This document shows positions 8,150-14,685 of a stretch of DNA of 23,841 bases, piece by piece; position 1 is the first letter of the stretch, and every line of letters starts with the position of its first letter. Position numbers and translations under genes: made by a program. The notes beneath the pieces were generated by a model, which did no database searches, was not told the DNA's origin, and worked only from the letters and a program-made list of their open reading frames with translations. The stretch lies in assembly GCA_035307785.1 (NCBI GenBank), contig DATGHS010000383.1, positions 1-23,841 on the forward strand. Reading direction: 5' to 3'. This stretch comes from DATGHS01 sp035307785 (GTDB taxonomy: Bacteria > Planctomycetota > Planctomycetia > Gemmatales > Gemmataceae).

Positions 8150-8193
8150 CGAGCCGGAAGCAGAAATAACGAGCCGGAAGCGTAAGCGACGGA
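8142..8193. repeat. 20-bp exact tandem duplication plus one arm of an AGCCGGAAGCG repeat
   Basis: AGAAATAACGAGCCGGAAGC occurs at 8142-8161 and immediately again at 8162-8181. The first copy includes the TAA stop of the upstream gene. The second runs on into CGTAAGCGACGGA, giving one arm of the hairpin family found complete at 16166-16224. Here the opposite arm is missing. Confidence 0.85.
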
Positions 8194-8215
8194 GTTCGAC
8201 GCAAGGGGATCTTCG

Positions 8216-8935
8216 ATGTTGACTACATTCGGAAAAATCTTCGTCTTCTTGAACGTGATTGTGGCCCTCGGCCTGCTCGCGGCCACGGCCGTGGTCATCA
8301 AGGAACGCGTGCAGTGGAACTCGATTCCGGAAAAGCAGCTCAAGGGCGAGGTCGATAAGTACCGCGACCAGATCAAAGACCTGGCGGAAGCTCGCGATCG
8401 CGCCGAAGCGAAATGGAATACCGCGAACACCGCTCTGTTCAACAACGAAAAACTGCGGCCGGCCAATCAAGATTTTTACGAAGAGCAGATGCTGATCGCG
8501 AAGACCGGCAAGGACAAGAAGGGCCAGCCGGTCAATCCGCCGGTGGTAGTGTTCGCCCAGCCGCTGAATTTCAAACGCCAGGGCCAGCCGCCGCTTCAAG
8601 TTCGCGGCCAACCGGCCCGCGAATTGAAATACTACACGGAAACGATCATCGCGCGACAGAGAGAGATATTCAAACAACAGGAAGCGGTCGCGGCGGCCCA
8701 GCAAGAATACGAAGCGTTGAGCCGCCGGCTGGATCAGGAAAAGCTGGACGACCGCGGCATTTACATGATGCAGCGAAGCGAGCGTGACGCCAAAGAACGG
8801 GCAATTGCCGAGCAGGATTTCATCAAGCCATTGCTCGCCAACCGCTACTCGGAGCTGGTCCTGGCCCTGAAGCGCGAGCAGATTCTGTCGCAGCGGAAAG
8901 CGGAGTTGGAAAAGGTAACCGCGGGCGGGCAATAG
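8216..8935 (+). CDS. Single-span coiled-coil protein, second of three paralogs
   Basis: The protein has 239 residues and no recognised named family. Its N-terminus TTFGKIFVFLN plus hydrophobic stretch (residues 6-28) matches the anchors of the genes on both sides, with the juxtamembrane Trp at residue 34 (ERVQWN). A first coiled-coil segment spans about 40-75. Residues 100-135 are Pro/Gln/Val-rich (NPPVVVFAQP, QPPLQVRGQP) and look like a compact or extended insert. A second helical region with many Gln, Glu, Arg and Lys spans about 140-235. AAGGGGA about 7 bases before ATG 8216 supports the start. It follows the previous gene by 66 bases containing a repeat, and is likely co-transcribed. Confidence 0.82.
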   Translation: MLTTFGKIFVFLNVIVALGLLAATAVVIKERVQWNSIPEKQLKGEVDKYRDQIKDLAEARDRAEAKWNTANTALFNNEKLRPANQDFYEEQMLIAKTGKDKKGQPVNPPVVVFAQPLNFKRQGQPPLQVRGQPARELKYYTETIIARQREIFKQQEAVAAAQQEYEALSRRLDQEKLDDRGIYMMQRSERDAKERAIAEQDFIKPLLANRYSELVLALKREQILSQRKAELEKVTAGGQ

Positions 8936-8949
8936 CCAAAATGCCAGCA

Positions 8950-9010
8950 TTGTAGAACGGGATTTATTCCGTTCTACAAGATGGTCGAACGGAATAAATT
9001 CCGTGCTACA
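8950..9010. repeat. Three-arm inverted repeat (TGTAGAACGG type)
   Basis: An 11-bp perfect stem (8950-8960 with 8969-8979) is followed by a third arm at 8987-9010, which is the reverse complement of 8951-8974 with two mismatches. Two alternative hairpins are therefore possible. The remainder of the 242-base gap (9011-9165) shows no gene. The element sits inside the coiled-coil cluster and may end or pause transcription between the second and third genes. Confidence 0.75.
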
Positions 9011-9177
9011 GCAAACAAATGATGTCTTGACACGAAAACAACAGGCCGGCATAGTCCCGCACCAATAATCCGGGGAACAGCTTGCCTGCATCGATTGTTC
9101 AGCAAAGAGTGGTTCCGCGAGCTTGCGGCGGTTCGGGGTGAGAGCTTGCCGGCCAAAGTTCGCTTGGAGGTTCCGAC

Positions 9178-10029
9178 ATGACCGTCCTGGGCAAAATCCT
9201 TGTGTTCGTCAACCTGGTGTTCAGCCTCGCCGTCGCCGGCCTGATTGTCACGGTCTTCATGACCCGCACCAACTGGCGCAACGGTTACGACGAAGTCAAA
9301 AAGGAACTCAGTATCTCGGAAGCTAGCCGGGCAGCGGACCAAGCTTCGTACAAGAGCATCGTGGAAGCGAAGGAAGCGGCCAACACACAGCTCGAACAAA
9401 AGAATGTTGCTTTGCAGAACGATATTCTGGCGCTCAATGGCCGGGTCACTGCTTTACAGGCTGACTTGGCCCAACAGAAGACACTGGCAAATACCGAACA
9501 GTCGAACAATGTGGCTTCCACCAGAGAGATGCAGAAGCTGCAAACAGAGCGCGACATGCTGGCCGAGCAGAAGACCGAGCGCGACAAGAGAATTCTGGCG
9601 CTGGAAAAGAGCATTGTCGATCATCGCAATGAAGCCGTCTCGGCTCGCATTCAATCGAACTCGCTGAACGAGCGGCTCCAGAAAATGATGATGCAAGTGG
9701 AAGTGCTCACTCGCGAGAATAGTCAGTTGAAGGCTTCGGGCGCGGTGGCCACCAACGCCTACAAGCCGGCCCCGGTGGAAGTGAAGGGCCAGGTCACGGG
9801 CGTGGCAGACAATCTGGTCACGGTGTCGCTCGGCAGCGATCACGGGCTGAGCGTGGGCACGATTCTTCAGGCGTACCGGCTGTCGCCGAGCGCGCAATAC
9901 CTGGGAACGGTCACGATCACGAATATCGAAACCCACCGCGCCGCCGGCCGTTTCACGCCCGCCGTGCGCAACGCCACCATCATGAAGGGCGACACGGTGG
10001 ACACGAAGGTTATTGGTAGCCCGCAGTAG
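9178..10029 (+). CDS. Single-span coiled-coil protein with C-terminal beta-rich domain, third paralog
   Basis: The protein has 283 residues. The N-terminal anchor starts TVLGKILVFVN (residues 2-12, hydrophobic to 27) with Trp at 33, matching the two preceding genes. A long regular coiled coil runs from about 38 to 187. An Ala/Pro linker (188-198) leads to a beta-rich domain of about 80 residues: VKGQVTGVADNLVTVSLGSD, HGLSVG, then YLGTVTITNIETHRAAGRF and MKGDTV. This pattern resembles small beta domains at the C-termini of FlgT- and MreC-like envelope proteins (a 'GxxxGLxxG...V...ixxG' layout); the likeness is by eye only. GGAGG at 9166-9170, 7 bases before ATG 9178, supports the start. The overall layout suggests an envelope scaffold or tether. 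Confidence 0.83.
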   Translation: MTVLGKILVFVNLVFSLAVAGLIVTVFMTRTNWRNGYDEVKKELSISEASRAADQASYKSIVEAKEAANTQLEQKNVALQNDILALNGRVTALQADLAQQKTLANTEQSNNVASTREMQKLQTERDMLAEQKTERDKRILALEKSIVDHRNEAVSARIQSNSLNERLQKMMMQVEVLTRENSQLKASGAVATNAYKPAPVEVKGQVTGVADNLVTVSLGSDHGLSVGTILQAYRLSPSAQYLGTVTITNIETHRAAGRFTPAVRNATIMKGDTVDTKVIGSPQ

Positions 10030-10036
10030 CAGATGG

Positions 10037-10097
10037 GCCGGGAGCGCAAGCGACCGGATCGGAGAACTCGCTCCATCCGGTCGCTTGCGCTCCCGGC
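10037..10097. repeat. 23-bp perfect-arm hairpin (GCCGGGAGCGCAAGCGAC type)
   Basis: Arms 10037-10059 and 10075-10097 are perfectly complementary over 23 bp. The 15-base loop holds a further GGAG/CTCC pair. The arm differs from the 16166-16224 family by a few substitutions (GGGAGCGCAAG against GGAAGCGTAAG), so they are variants of one family. It lies between two genes of the same orientation. Confidence 0.85.
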
Positions 10098-10118
10098 TCC
10101 TGAAAAGAGGACAGATTC

Positions 10119-10328
10119 ATGGCAATTACCAGTCGCTTCGGCCGGCCGCAAACGGCCAAGCCACGGAACGACGTTTACATCGGGCTATTGGTTGTCGCGC
10201 TGGTCGCGATGATCGCCAGCTGTGTACTGCTGCTTGTGGAAAAGAGCTCCATGGCCGGCCCGCCGCCGACCAAGGTAGTCCCGGCCCAGGCGCGCTTTAC
10301 TGGCTTCGACACGGAAAAAGGGAAGTGA
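10119..10328 (+). CDS. Small single-span membrane protein (69 aa)
   Basis: Not a recognised family. A basic cytoplasmic-looking N-terminus of about 17 residues (RFGRPQTAKPR) is followed by NDVYIGLLVVALVAMIASCV, a single membrane span ending near residue 40, and a short Pro-rich tail. The span begins with D-x-Y-x-G-L-L-V and includes A-M-I-x-x-C-V-L, the same residues as in the next gene, so the two are paralogs. AGAGGA about 7 bases upstream of ATG 10119 supports translation. Positive-inside logic places the tail outside the cytoplasm. It lies 89 bases behind the coiled-coil gene, with a hairpin in between. Confidence 0.78.
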   Translation: MAITSRFGRPQTAKPRNDVYIGLLVVALVAMIASCVLLLVEKSSMAGPPPTKVVPAQARFTGFDTEKGK

Positions 10329-10335
10329 TTTGTGG

Positions 10336-10393
10336 TTTGTAGTGGCCGCATTTATGCGGCCGATGTTGCCCCGATAAATCGGGGCACTACAAA
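10336..10393. repeat. Three-way-junction repeat (TTTGTAGTG...CACTACAAA)
   Basis: A 9-bp outer stem (10336-10344 with 10385-10393) encloses two small hairpins: GCCGCA-TTTA-TGCGGC (10345-10360) and GCCCCGAT-AA-ATCGGGGC (10368-10385). It resembles the dispersed TGTAGTGGCCGCATTTATGC repeats I associate with planctomycete intergenic DNA. It fills most of the space between the two small membrane-protein genes. Confidence 0.8.
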
Positions 10394-10419
10394 CTTCATC
10401 GATCGGGGAGAATCGCACG

Positions 10420-10893
10420 ATGGCAACGAAGACGCGCAACCGGGCCGAGCGTGAGTCCAAACCGCGGCCGAAGAGCGATGCATATACCGGGCTTTTAGTA
10501 ATTTCACTGTTGGCCATGATCACGGCCTGCGTGCTCTGGTACGTCGATTACGATTCGTTTGGCAAGGCCGCGCCGCCGAAGCCGCAGGTCGCGGCGCCGG
10601 GCCAATCGACGCCACCGCCGATTCCAACCGCCCCGCCCGCTTCCGAGACGCCGGCCACGCCGCCAAAGGACGAAACGCCGGCGACGCCGATGCCGATGCC
10701 AATGCCAATGCCGGAAACGCCCATGCCGATGCCGCCGATGGGCTCGACGCCGCCGATGGGGCCGCCGAATATGCCAATGCCGCCCATGGGCTCGACGCCG
10801 CCAACGGGTAAGCCGCCGATGGGCCCGAACATGCCCATGCCACCCGCGGGGCGCGGCACGCCAATGCCGCCGAAGGGACCGAGCGGCATGTAA
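10420..10893 (+). CDS. Single-span membrane protein with Met/Pro-rich repeat tail (157 aa)
   Basis: Paralog of the preceding small protein in its first 40 residues: a very basic N-terminus (RNRAERESKPRPK), then SDAYTGLLVISLLAMITACV with the shared D-x-Y-x-G-L-L-V and A-M-I-x-x-C-V-L residues, and a short acidic YVDYDSFGK. The remaining 110 residues are low-complexity Pro/Thr/Ala, then tandem MPMP and PPMGSTPP units (about 87-157), presumably extended and extracytoplasmic. Methionine-rich repeats can bind Cu(I), but here they may be only structural. GGGGAG at 10405-10410 supports ATG 10420. It is the last gene of the five-gene cluster and is followed by the 82-bp palindrome. Antisense glycine-rich frames over the repeat are artefacts of composition. 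Confidence 0.78.
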   Translation: MATKTRNRAERESKPRPKSDAYTGLLVISLLAMITACVLWYVDYDSFGKAAPPKPQVAAPGQSTPPPIPTAPPASETPATPPKDETPATPMPMPMPMPETPMPMPPMGSTPPMGPPNMPMPPMGSTPPTGKPPMGPNMPMPPAGRGTPMPPKGPSGM

Positions 10894-10908
10894 CCAGTTC
10901 GCCAAAAC

Positions 10909-10990
10909 CAAAAGAGGTTAGCCGCGAGGCGGAGTCCTCGGAGCCGAGCGCTCGGCTCCGAGGACTCCGCCTCGCGGCTAACCTCTTTTG
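10909..10990. terminator. 82-bp perfect palindrome, likely bidirectional terminator
   Basis: Bases 10909-10949 are the exact reverse complement of 10950-10990: 41-bp arms, no mismatch and no loop. The ends read CAAAAGAGG and CCTCTTTTG, so a transcript from either side would show a strong stem followed by U residues. It lies 15 bases after the stop of the Met/Pro-rich gene and 5 bases from the stop of the convergent protease gene. Confidence 0.85.
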
Positions 10991-10995
10991 TTTCC

Positions 10996-12204
10996 TTATC
11001 CCTTCTTGCTCTTCGGCGGCTTGTCGTGGCGTGAGAAGTAGCCTACCAGGCTCTCGAATTCTTTGCGGAGTTGATCTTTGCGCTGCCGGTAGCTCTGCAC
11101 GGTGCCGTGCGGCTTGTCATACAGCGTGCGCAATTCCTTGCAAACTTCCATCATTCGCCGCAAGTTCGCCATGTCGGTCGCCACGATAAACGGGCTCTTG
11201 GAAATGGACTGGTAATTTATCTCCAGACCCTCGGCAAACATACGGTTGACGCGCTTCACATCATCAGCCATTTCGCGCTCGGCGGCGCGGAGACCCTCAT
11301 TTGGGCTCAGGCCACGGGCCATGGCGGTGTCCATCGCCTTGGTGTACGTTTCGAGAGCGCGCAAATACAAATCGCCGATGTAAATCATTCGCGACAGCAC
11401 CGTGTTGGCCTTGAACCAATCCACCAGATCGGGCGTGGCTTCGTTACTTTGGCCTTGCGCTTCGAGCATGCCGTCGCGCAAGTCTTCCAGCATGACGGCG
11501 AAAGCGATCCCTTCCCTGTCCTTGGTCTTGGCGGTAATCATGCCCAACACGCGGCCGAGCGAATCGATCACCGGTCCGCCCGAGTTGCCCGGGTTGACCG
11601 CGATATTCAACTGGTAAAGGGTTGGCCCTTCCGGCGATTTCCAGATCGTGCTCATCATGCCGCGGCTGAGCGCGTTCTCGAGCATCGCTCCGTCGCCCAG
11701 GCCGGGATTGCCCACAGCCAGCACTTCCTGGCCGCTGCGGAACTCGTAGAATTCGGCCAATTCCAGGGCCGGCACTTCGTTGCAATCCACCTGGAGGTAC
11801 GCAATGTCGCGCTTGCGATCGGCCCAGATGAATTTGGCCTTGTACGGTCCGCGATGTTTCTTGTCTTGGACCGACGGGAAATGCAGGCGTATGTCTTCTT
11901 CGAAATCAAGGTTGATGACGTGGGCATTGGTGCAGACGACACCGCTGGAAAGGAGAAAGCCGCTGCCGTGCCCGAATTTGCCTTTCACGACCGCCACCGA
12001 GGGCTTGCATTGCTTGGCCAGTTCTTCCGTCGAAAGCGGCTGATTCGGGGCGGGCTGCTTTTTGTTTTCTGTTTCGCCGACGTCGGCGACGATCGGGACA
12101 TCATCGTAATGCTTCGGGCCGAGGGTCCGGCTTAACACCAGGTAGGCCGGCAGCGCCGCCACGAGAATTACTGCTGCGAATATCGCCAACTGTTTGCTGG
12201 TCAT
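10996..12204 (-). CDS. Membrane-anchored trypsin-like serine protease (S1C/DegP-like) with helical C-terminus
   Basis: The 402-residue protein has an N-terminal membrane anchor or uncleaved signal (residues 5-24), a short linker, and a chymotrypsin-fold protease domain (about 58-245). The catalytic triad is complete: His95 (TNAHVI), Asp133 (KRDIAYLQV) and Ser208 (NPGNSGGPV). The S1C marks GHGSGFLLSSG and VLAVGNPG are present. Unlike DegP or HtrA, there is no PDZ domain; residues 250-402 are charged and helical, including LRRMMEVCKELRTLYDKPHG, and end in a Lys-rich tail. It presumably acts in the periplasm on misfolded or specific proteins. AGAGG lies about 8 bases before ATG 12204. It is convergent with the coiled-coil cluster, so any functional link is only by proximity. 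Confidence 0.9.
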   Translation of the reverse strand: MTSKQLAIFAAVILVAALPAYLVLSRTLGPKHYDDVPIVADVGETENKKQPAPNQPLSTEELAKQCKPSVAVVKGKFGHGSGFLLSSGVVCTNAHVINLDFEEDIRLHFPSVQDKKHRGPYKAKFIWADRKRDIAYLQVDCNEVPALELAEFYEFRSGQEVLAVGNPGLGDGAMLENALSRGMMSTIWKSPEGPTLYQLNIAVNPGNSGGPVIDSLGRVLGMITAKTKDREGIAFAVMLEDLRDGMLEAQGQSNEATPDLVDWFKANTVLSRMIYIGDLYLRALETYTKAMDTAMARGLSPNEGLRAAEREMADDVKRVNRMFAEGLEINYQSISKSPFIVATDMANLRRMMEVCKELRTLYDKPHGTVQSYRQRKDQLRKEFESLVGYFSRHDKPPKSKKG

Positions 12205-12395
12205 GGGGGGAACCTCTGCGTCGTGCGAAATCGAGTTGTCCGAATTTGCCGGTGTGTCTCTGAAGGCAATTTAGCATGAGTTTGCGGCCAAAGATGAGCG
12301 AAACTTTGTGAAATTCATGTGCGACGCAACTTCTTATGGCTCTTCATATTCTGCCTGCCTGTGAAAAAAGTCACAATCTTAGGGCAAAATAGCAC

Positions 12396-12425
12396 TTGCC
12401 AAGGTCGAATAGCCTAGAATACAAA
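12396..12425 (+). promoter_or_regulatory. Candidate promoter of the isc locus
   Basis: TTGCCA (12396-12401) and TACAAA (12420-12425), 18 bases apart, lie in an AT-rich stretch about 40 bases before the Rrf2 gene start. It is the best sigma70-like match in the 262-base gap 12205-12466. No clear palindromic IscR site is seen around it. Confidence 0.35.
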
Positions 12426-12466
12426 TAGTAGTGATTTGGTTCTCTTTCCAATGGATGGGCCGGCGC

Positions 12467-12934
12467 ATGGCCTTACTTAGCAGAAAGACCGACTACGCCC
12501 TGCTCATCTTGCAGTATTTGCACGAGCGGCCGCACGGCGGCTGTGCCCGCGAGATCGCGGACCGGTTTCAGATTAGCCGGGCGTTTGTGGCCAATATCCT
12601 GAAAGAGCTTTGCCACAAAGGATTCGTCAGCAGTCACCGGGGCGTGAAAGGCGGCTATATCTTGCATCGCCCGGCCGAGGAAGTGCCGCTGGTGCAGTTG
12701 ATCGAATCGATGGAAGATCCGTTCCGGTTTGCTGAGTGCAATCAGCCGGTGGAAGACGATGGCTGCCACCTGATGCACATCTGCCCGGTGAAGGGCCCGA
12801 TTGCGGAGATTCATCAGCGGATTCGCGAGATGCTCAGCCGGCTGACGTTGGCCGATATCTTCCGAACACCAGGAGCGGCGCCGGCATTGATTTCCGTTAC
12901 AGTGCCGGAAGTGGCTGCGGTAAGTCATTCATAA
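12467..12934 (+). CDS. iscR: Rrf2-family Fe-S cluster regulator, IscR-like
   Basis: A winged-helix transcription regulator of 155 residues. The N-terminus MALLSRKTDYALLILQYL is typical of Rrf2, followed by the helix-turn-helix (IADRFQISRAFVANILKELC) and the wing (HRGVKGGYILHRPAEEVPL). Three cysteines in the usual cluster-binding loop (Cys91, Cys100, Cys106) fit a 2Fe-2S sensor, though spacing is C-x8-C-x5-C rather than the x5/x5 of E. coli IscR. ATG 12467 is chosen because it gives the family N-terminus; the frame is open back to GTG 12431 (12 more residues), and ATG 12455 is another option. No option has a strong ribosome site. It lies 17 bases upstream of iscS, so it probably regulates the operon it heads. 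Confidence 0.86.
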   Translation: MALLSRKTDYALLILQYLHERPHGGCAREIADRFQISRAFVANILKELCHKGFVSSHRGVKGGYILHRPAEEVPLVQLIESMEDPFRFAECNQPVEDDGCHLMHICPVKGPIAEIHQRIREMLSRLTLADIFRTPGAAPALISVTVPEVAAVSHS

Positions 12935-12951
12935 AGTTGGGGAAAGCGAAA

Positions 12952-14172
12952 ATGGCGGTAAGACTACCAATTTACATGGATAACAACGCCACCACGCGGT
13001 GCGATCCGCGCGTAGTGGAGGCGATGTTGCCATACTTCACCGAGAAATATGGCAACGCCGCCAGCCGCAATCATCCTTTCGGCTGGGAAGCAGAAGAAGC
13101 GGTGGAAGAAGCGCGCGAGCAGATTGCCCGCTTGATCGGCGCCTCGGCCAAGGAAATGGTCTTCACGAGCGGCGCCACAGAGAGCAACAACCTGGCCATC
13201 AAGGGCGCGGCCAGCATGTACAAGAAAAAGGGCAATCACGTCATCACGTGCATTACCGAACACAAGGCCGTGATTGACCCGTGCAAGCGCCTCGAGCGCG
13301 ACGGCTTTCAAGTAACGTTTCTGCCGGTGGATCGCTATGGCCAGGTTCATCCGGAGCAAGTTGCCGAAGCCATTACCGACAAGACAATGCTCGTTAGCAT
13401 CATGGCCGCGAACAATGAAATCGGCACGCTGCACCCGGTCAAGGAGATCGGGAAGGTGTGCAAGCAACGCGGTGTGCTGTTCCATTGCGATGCCGTGCAA
13501 GCTGTGGGCAAAGTGCCGATGAATGTCAACGAAATGGGCATCGACCTGCTAAGCATGTCGGCCCACAAAATCTACGGGCCGAAGGGCATGGGCGCGCTAT
13601 ACGTGCGCAAGAAGGATCCGCGGGTTCGGCTCGATCCGCTCATCGACGGCGGCGGACATGAGCGGGGCATGCGTTCCGGCACGTTGGCTGTGCCAAACAT
13701 CGTCGGCATGGGCAAGGCCTGCGAACTCTGCCAGAACGAAATGGCAGAGGAAACGCAAAGGCTTATTCGCCTGCGCGAGCGGTTGCGGGCCGGCATCATG
13801 AAGCGCATCGACGAGACGTATATCAACGGCCACCCCACCGAGCGCTTGCCCGGCAACATCAACCTGAGCTTCGCTTACGTGGAAGGTGAAGCGCTAATGA
13901 TGGGCGTGAAAGACGTGGCCGTATCGAGCGGTTCGGCCTGCACCAGCGCCAGCCTGGAGCCCAGCTATGTGCTGCGGGCGCTGGGCGTGGGGGATGAACT
14001 TGCCCACAGCAGCATTCGCTTCGGCCTCGGCCGCTTCAACACTGAGGAAGAAGTCGATTTTGTGATGGACCATGTGGCCGATGCAGTGAATCATCTGCGG
14101 AGCATGAGCCCGCTGTATGAAATGGCCAAGGAAGGGATCGATTTGAAGACGGTTTCCTGGGCGGCCCACTAA
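12952..14172 (+). CDS. iscS: Cysteine desulfurase IscS
   Basis: A PLP-dependent group I cysteine desulfurase of 406 residues, which removes sulfur from L-cysteine and passes it to IscU. It matches the family almost end to end: YMDNNATT at the N-terminus, ATESNN (76-80), His104, Asp180 in HCDAVQ, the PLP lysine Lys206 in SAHKIYGPKG, and the persulfide Cys330 in SSGSACTSASLEPSYVL. Length and residue numbering agree with E. coli IscS. ATG 12952 is the start, with GGGGAAAG about 8 bases upstream; the frame is open further upstream, but that overlaps the regulator gene and lacks homology. It is the second gene of the isc operon, 17 bases after iscR and 35 bases before iscU. Confidence 0.97.
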   Translation: MAVRLPIYMDNNATTRCDPRVVEAMLPYFTEKYGNAASRNHPFGWEAEEAVEEAREQIARLIGASAKEMVFTSGATESNNLAIKGAASMYKKKGNHVITCITEHKAVIDPCKRLERDGFQVTFLPVDRYGQVHPEQVAEAITDKTMLVSIMAANNEIGTLHPVKEIGKVCKQRGVLFHCDAVQAVGKVPMNVNEMGIDLLSMSAHKIYGPKGMGALYVRKKDPRVRLDPLIDGGGHERGMRSGTLAVPNIVGMGKACELCQNEMAEETQRLIRLRERLRAGIMKRIDETYINGHPTERLPGNINLSFAYVEGEALMMGVKDVAVSSGSACTSASLEPSYVLRALGVGDELAHSSIRFGLGRFNTEEEVDFVMDHVADAVNHLRSMSPLYEMAKEGIDLKTVSWAAH

Positions 14173-14207
14173 CGGGAGCCCGCAGCGCGAGCAAGGGAGT
14201 TAATCTC

Positions 14208-14624
14208 ATGGCATACAGCACCAAAGTTCTCGATCACTACAACAACCCGCGCAACGTGGGCAGCTTCAGCCAGGCCGACCCCAACGTCGGCACCGGCCTC
14301 GTGGGCGCTCCGGAGTGCGGCGACGTTTTGAAGTTGCAGATCCTCGTCAACCCGGAAACGGGCGTGATCGAGGATGCCAAGTTCAAGACGTTCGGTTGCG
14401 GCAGCGCGATCGCCTCGAGCAGCCTGGCCACCGAGTGGCTGCGCGGCAAGACCATCGACGAAGCAATGGCCATCAAGAATACGCAGATTGTGGAAGAATT
14501 GTCGCTGCCGCCGGTGAAGGTGCACTGCTCGGTCCTGGCCGAAGACGCGATCAAGGCCGCGATCAAGAATTACCAGGAAAAGCAAGTAGCACACAAGCAA
14601 AAGGCCGAGCCGGCGTTGGCGTAG
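14208..14624 (+). CDS. iscU: Fe-S cluster assembly scaffold IscU
   Basis: The scaffold on which Fe-S clusters are built, 138 residues. The N-terminus YSTKVLDHYNNPRNVGSF is diagnostic. The cluster ligands are in place: Cys37 and Asp39 (PECGD), Cys64 (FGCGSAIASSS), and His106-Cys107. The LPPVK motif (100-104) just before the last ligand is the HscA binding site, consistent with hscA and hscB downstream. The C-terminus has about 10 extra Lys/Ala-rich residues. AAGGGAG is about 8 bases before ATG 14208. The iscS-iscU gap carries a partial GGGAGCCCGCAGCGCGAGC repeat arm. It acts in the cytoplasm with IscS. Confidence 0.97.
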   Translation: MAYSTKVLDHYNNPRNVGSFSQADPNVGTGLVGAPECGDVLKLQILVNPETGVIEDAKFKTFGCGSAIASSSLATEWLRGKTIDEAMAIKNTQIVEELSLPPVKVHCSVLAEDAIKAAIKNYQEKQVAHKQKAEPALA

Positions 14625-14685
14625 TAGATCCCGAAGGCTCCGCGTGAGAGTTTGAATCGGCTGGTTACTTCCCTGGAGGCCATTC

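Noticed and set aside
7373..9091. Long minus-strand frame (572 codons) opposite the coiled-coil genes
   Set aside because: It covers parts of two plus-strand genes that have ribosome sites and shared motifs; the antisense product has no signature or ribosome site.
10336..10393. CRISPR-like or riboswitch element
   Set aside because: A single three-way hairpin, no regularly spaced repeats, and it does not match a riboswitch class I can recognise; more likely a dispersed intergenic repeat.
10548..10889. Minus-strand Gly/Ile-rich frame opposite the Met/Pro repeats
   Set aside because: Low-complexity antisense of the repeat region; no start signal.
11071..12135. Plus-strand frame opposite the trypsin-like protease
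   Set aside because: The minus strand holds a complete catalytic triad; the plus frame is its antisense shadow.
12736..12951. 72-residue N-terminal extension of iscS
   Set aside because: It overlaps the end of the Rrf2 gene in another frame, lacks IscS homology, and ATG 12952 has a ribosome site and the right family length.
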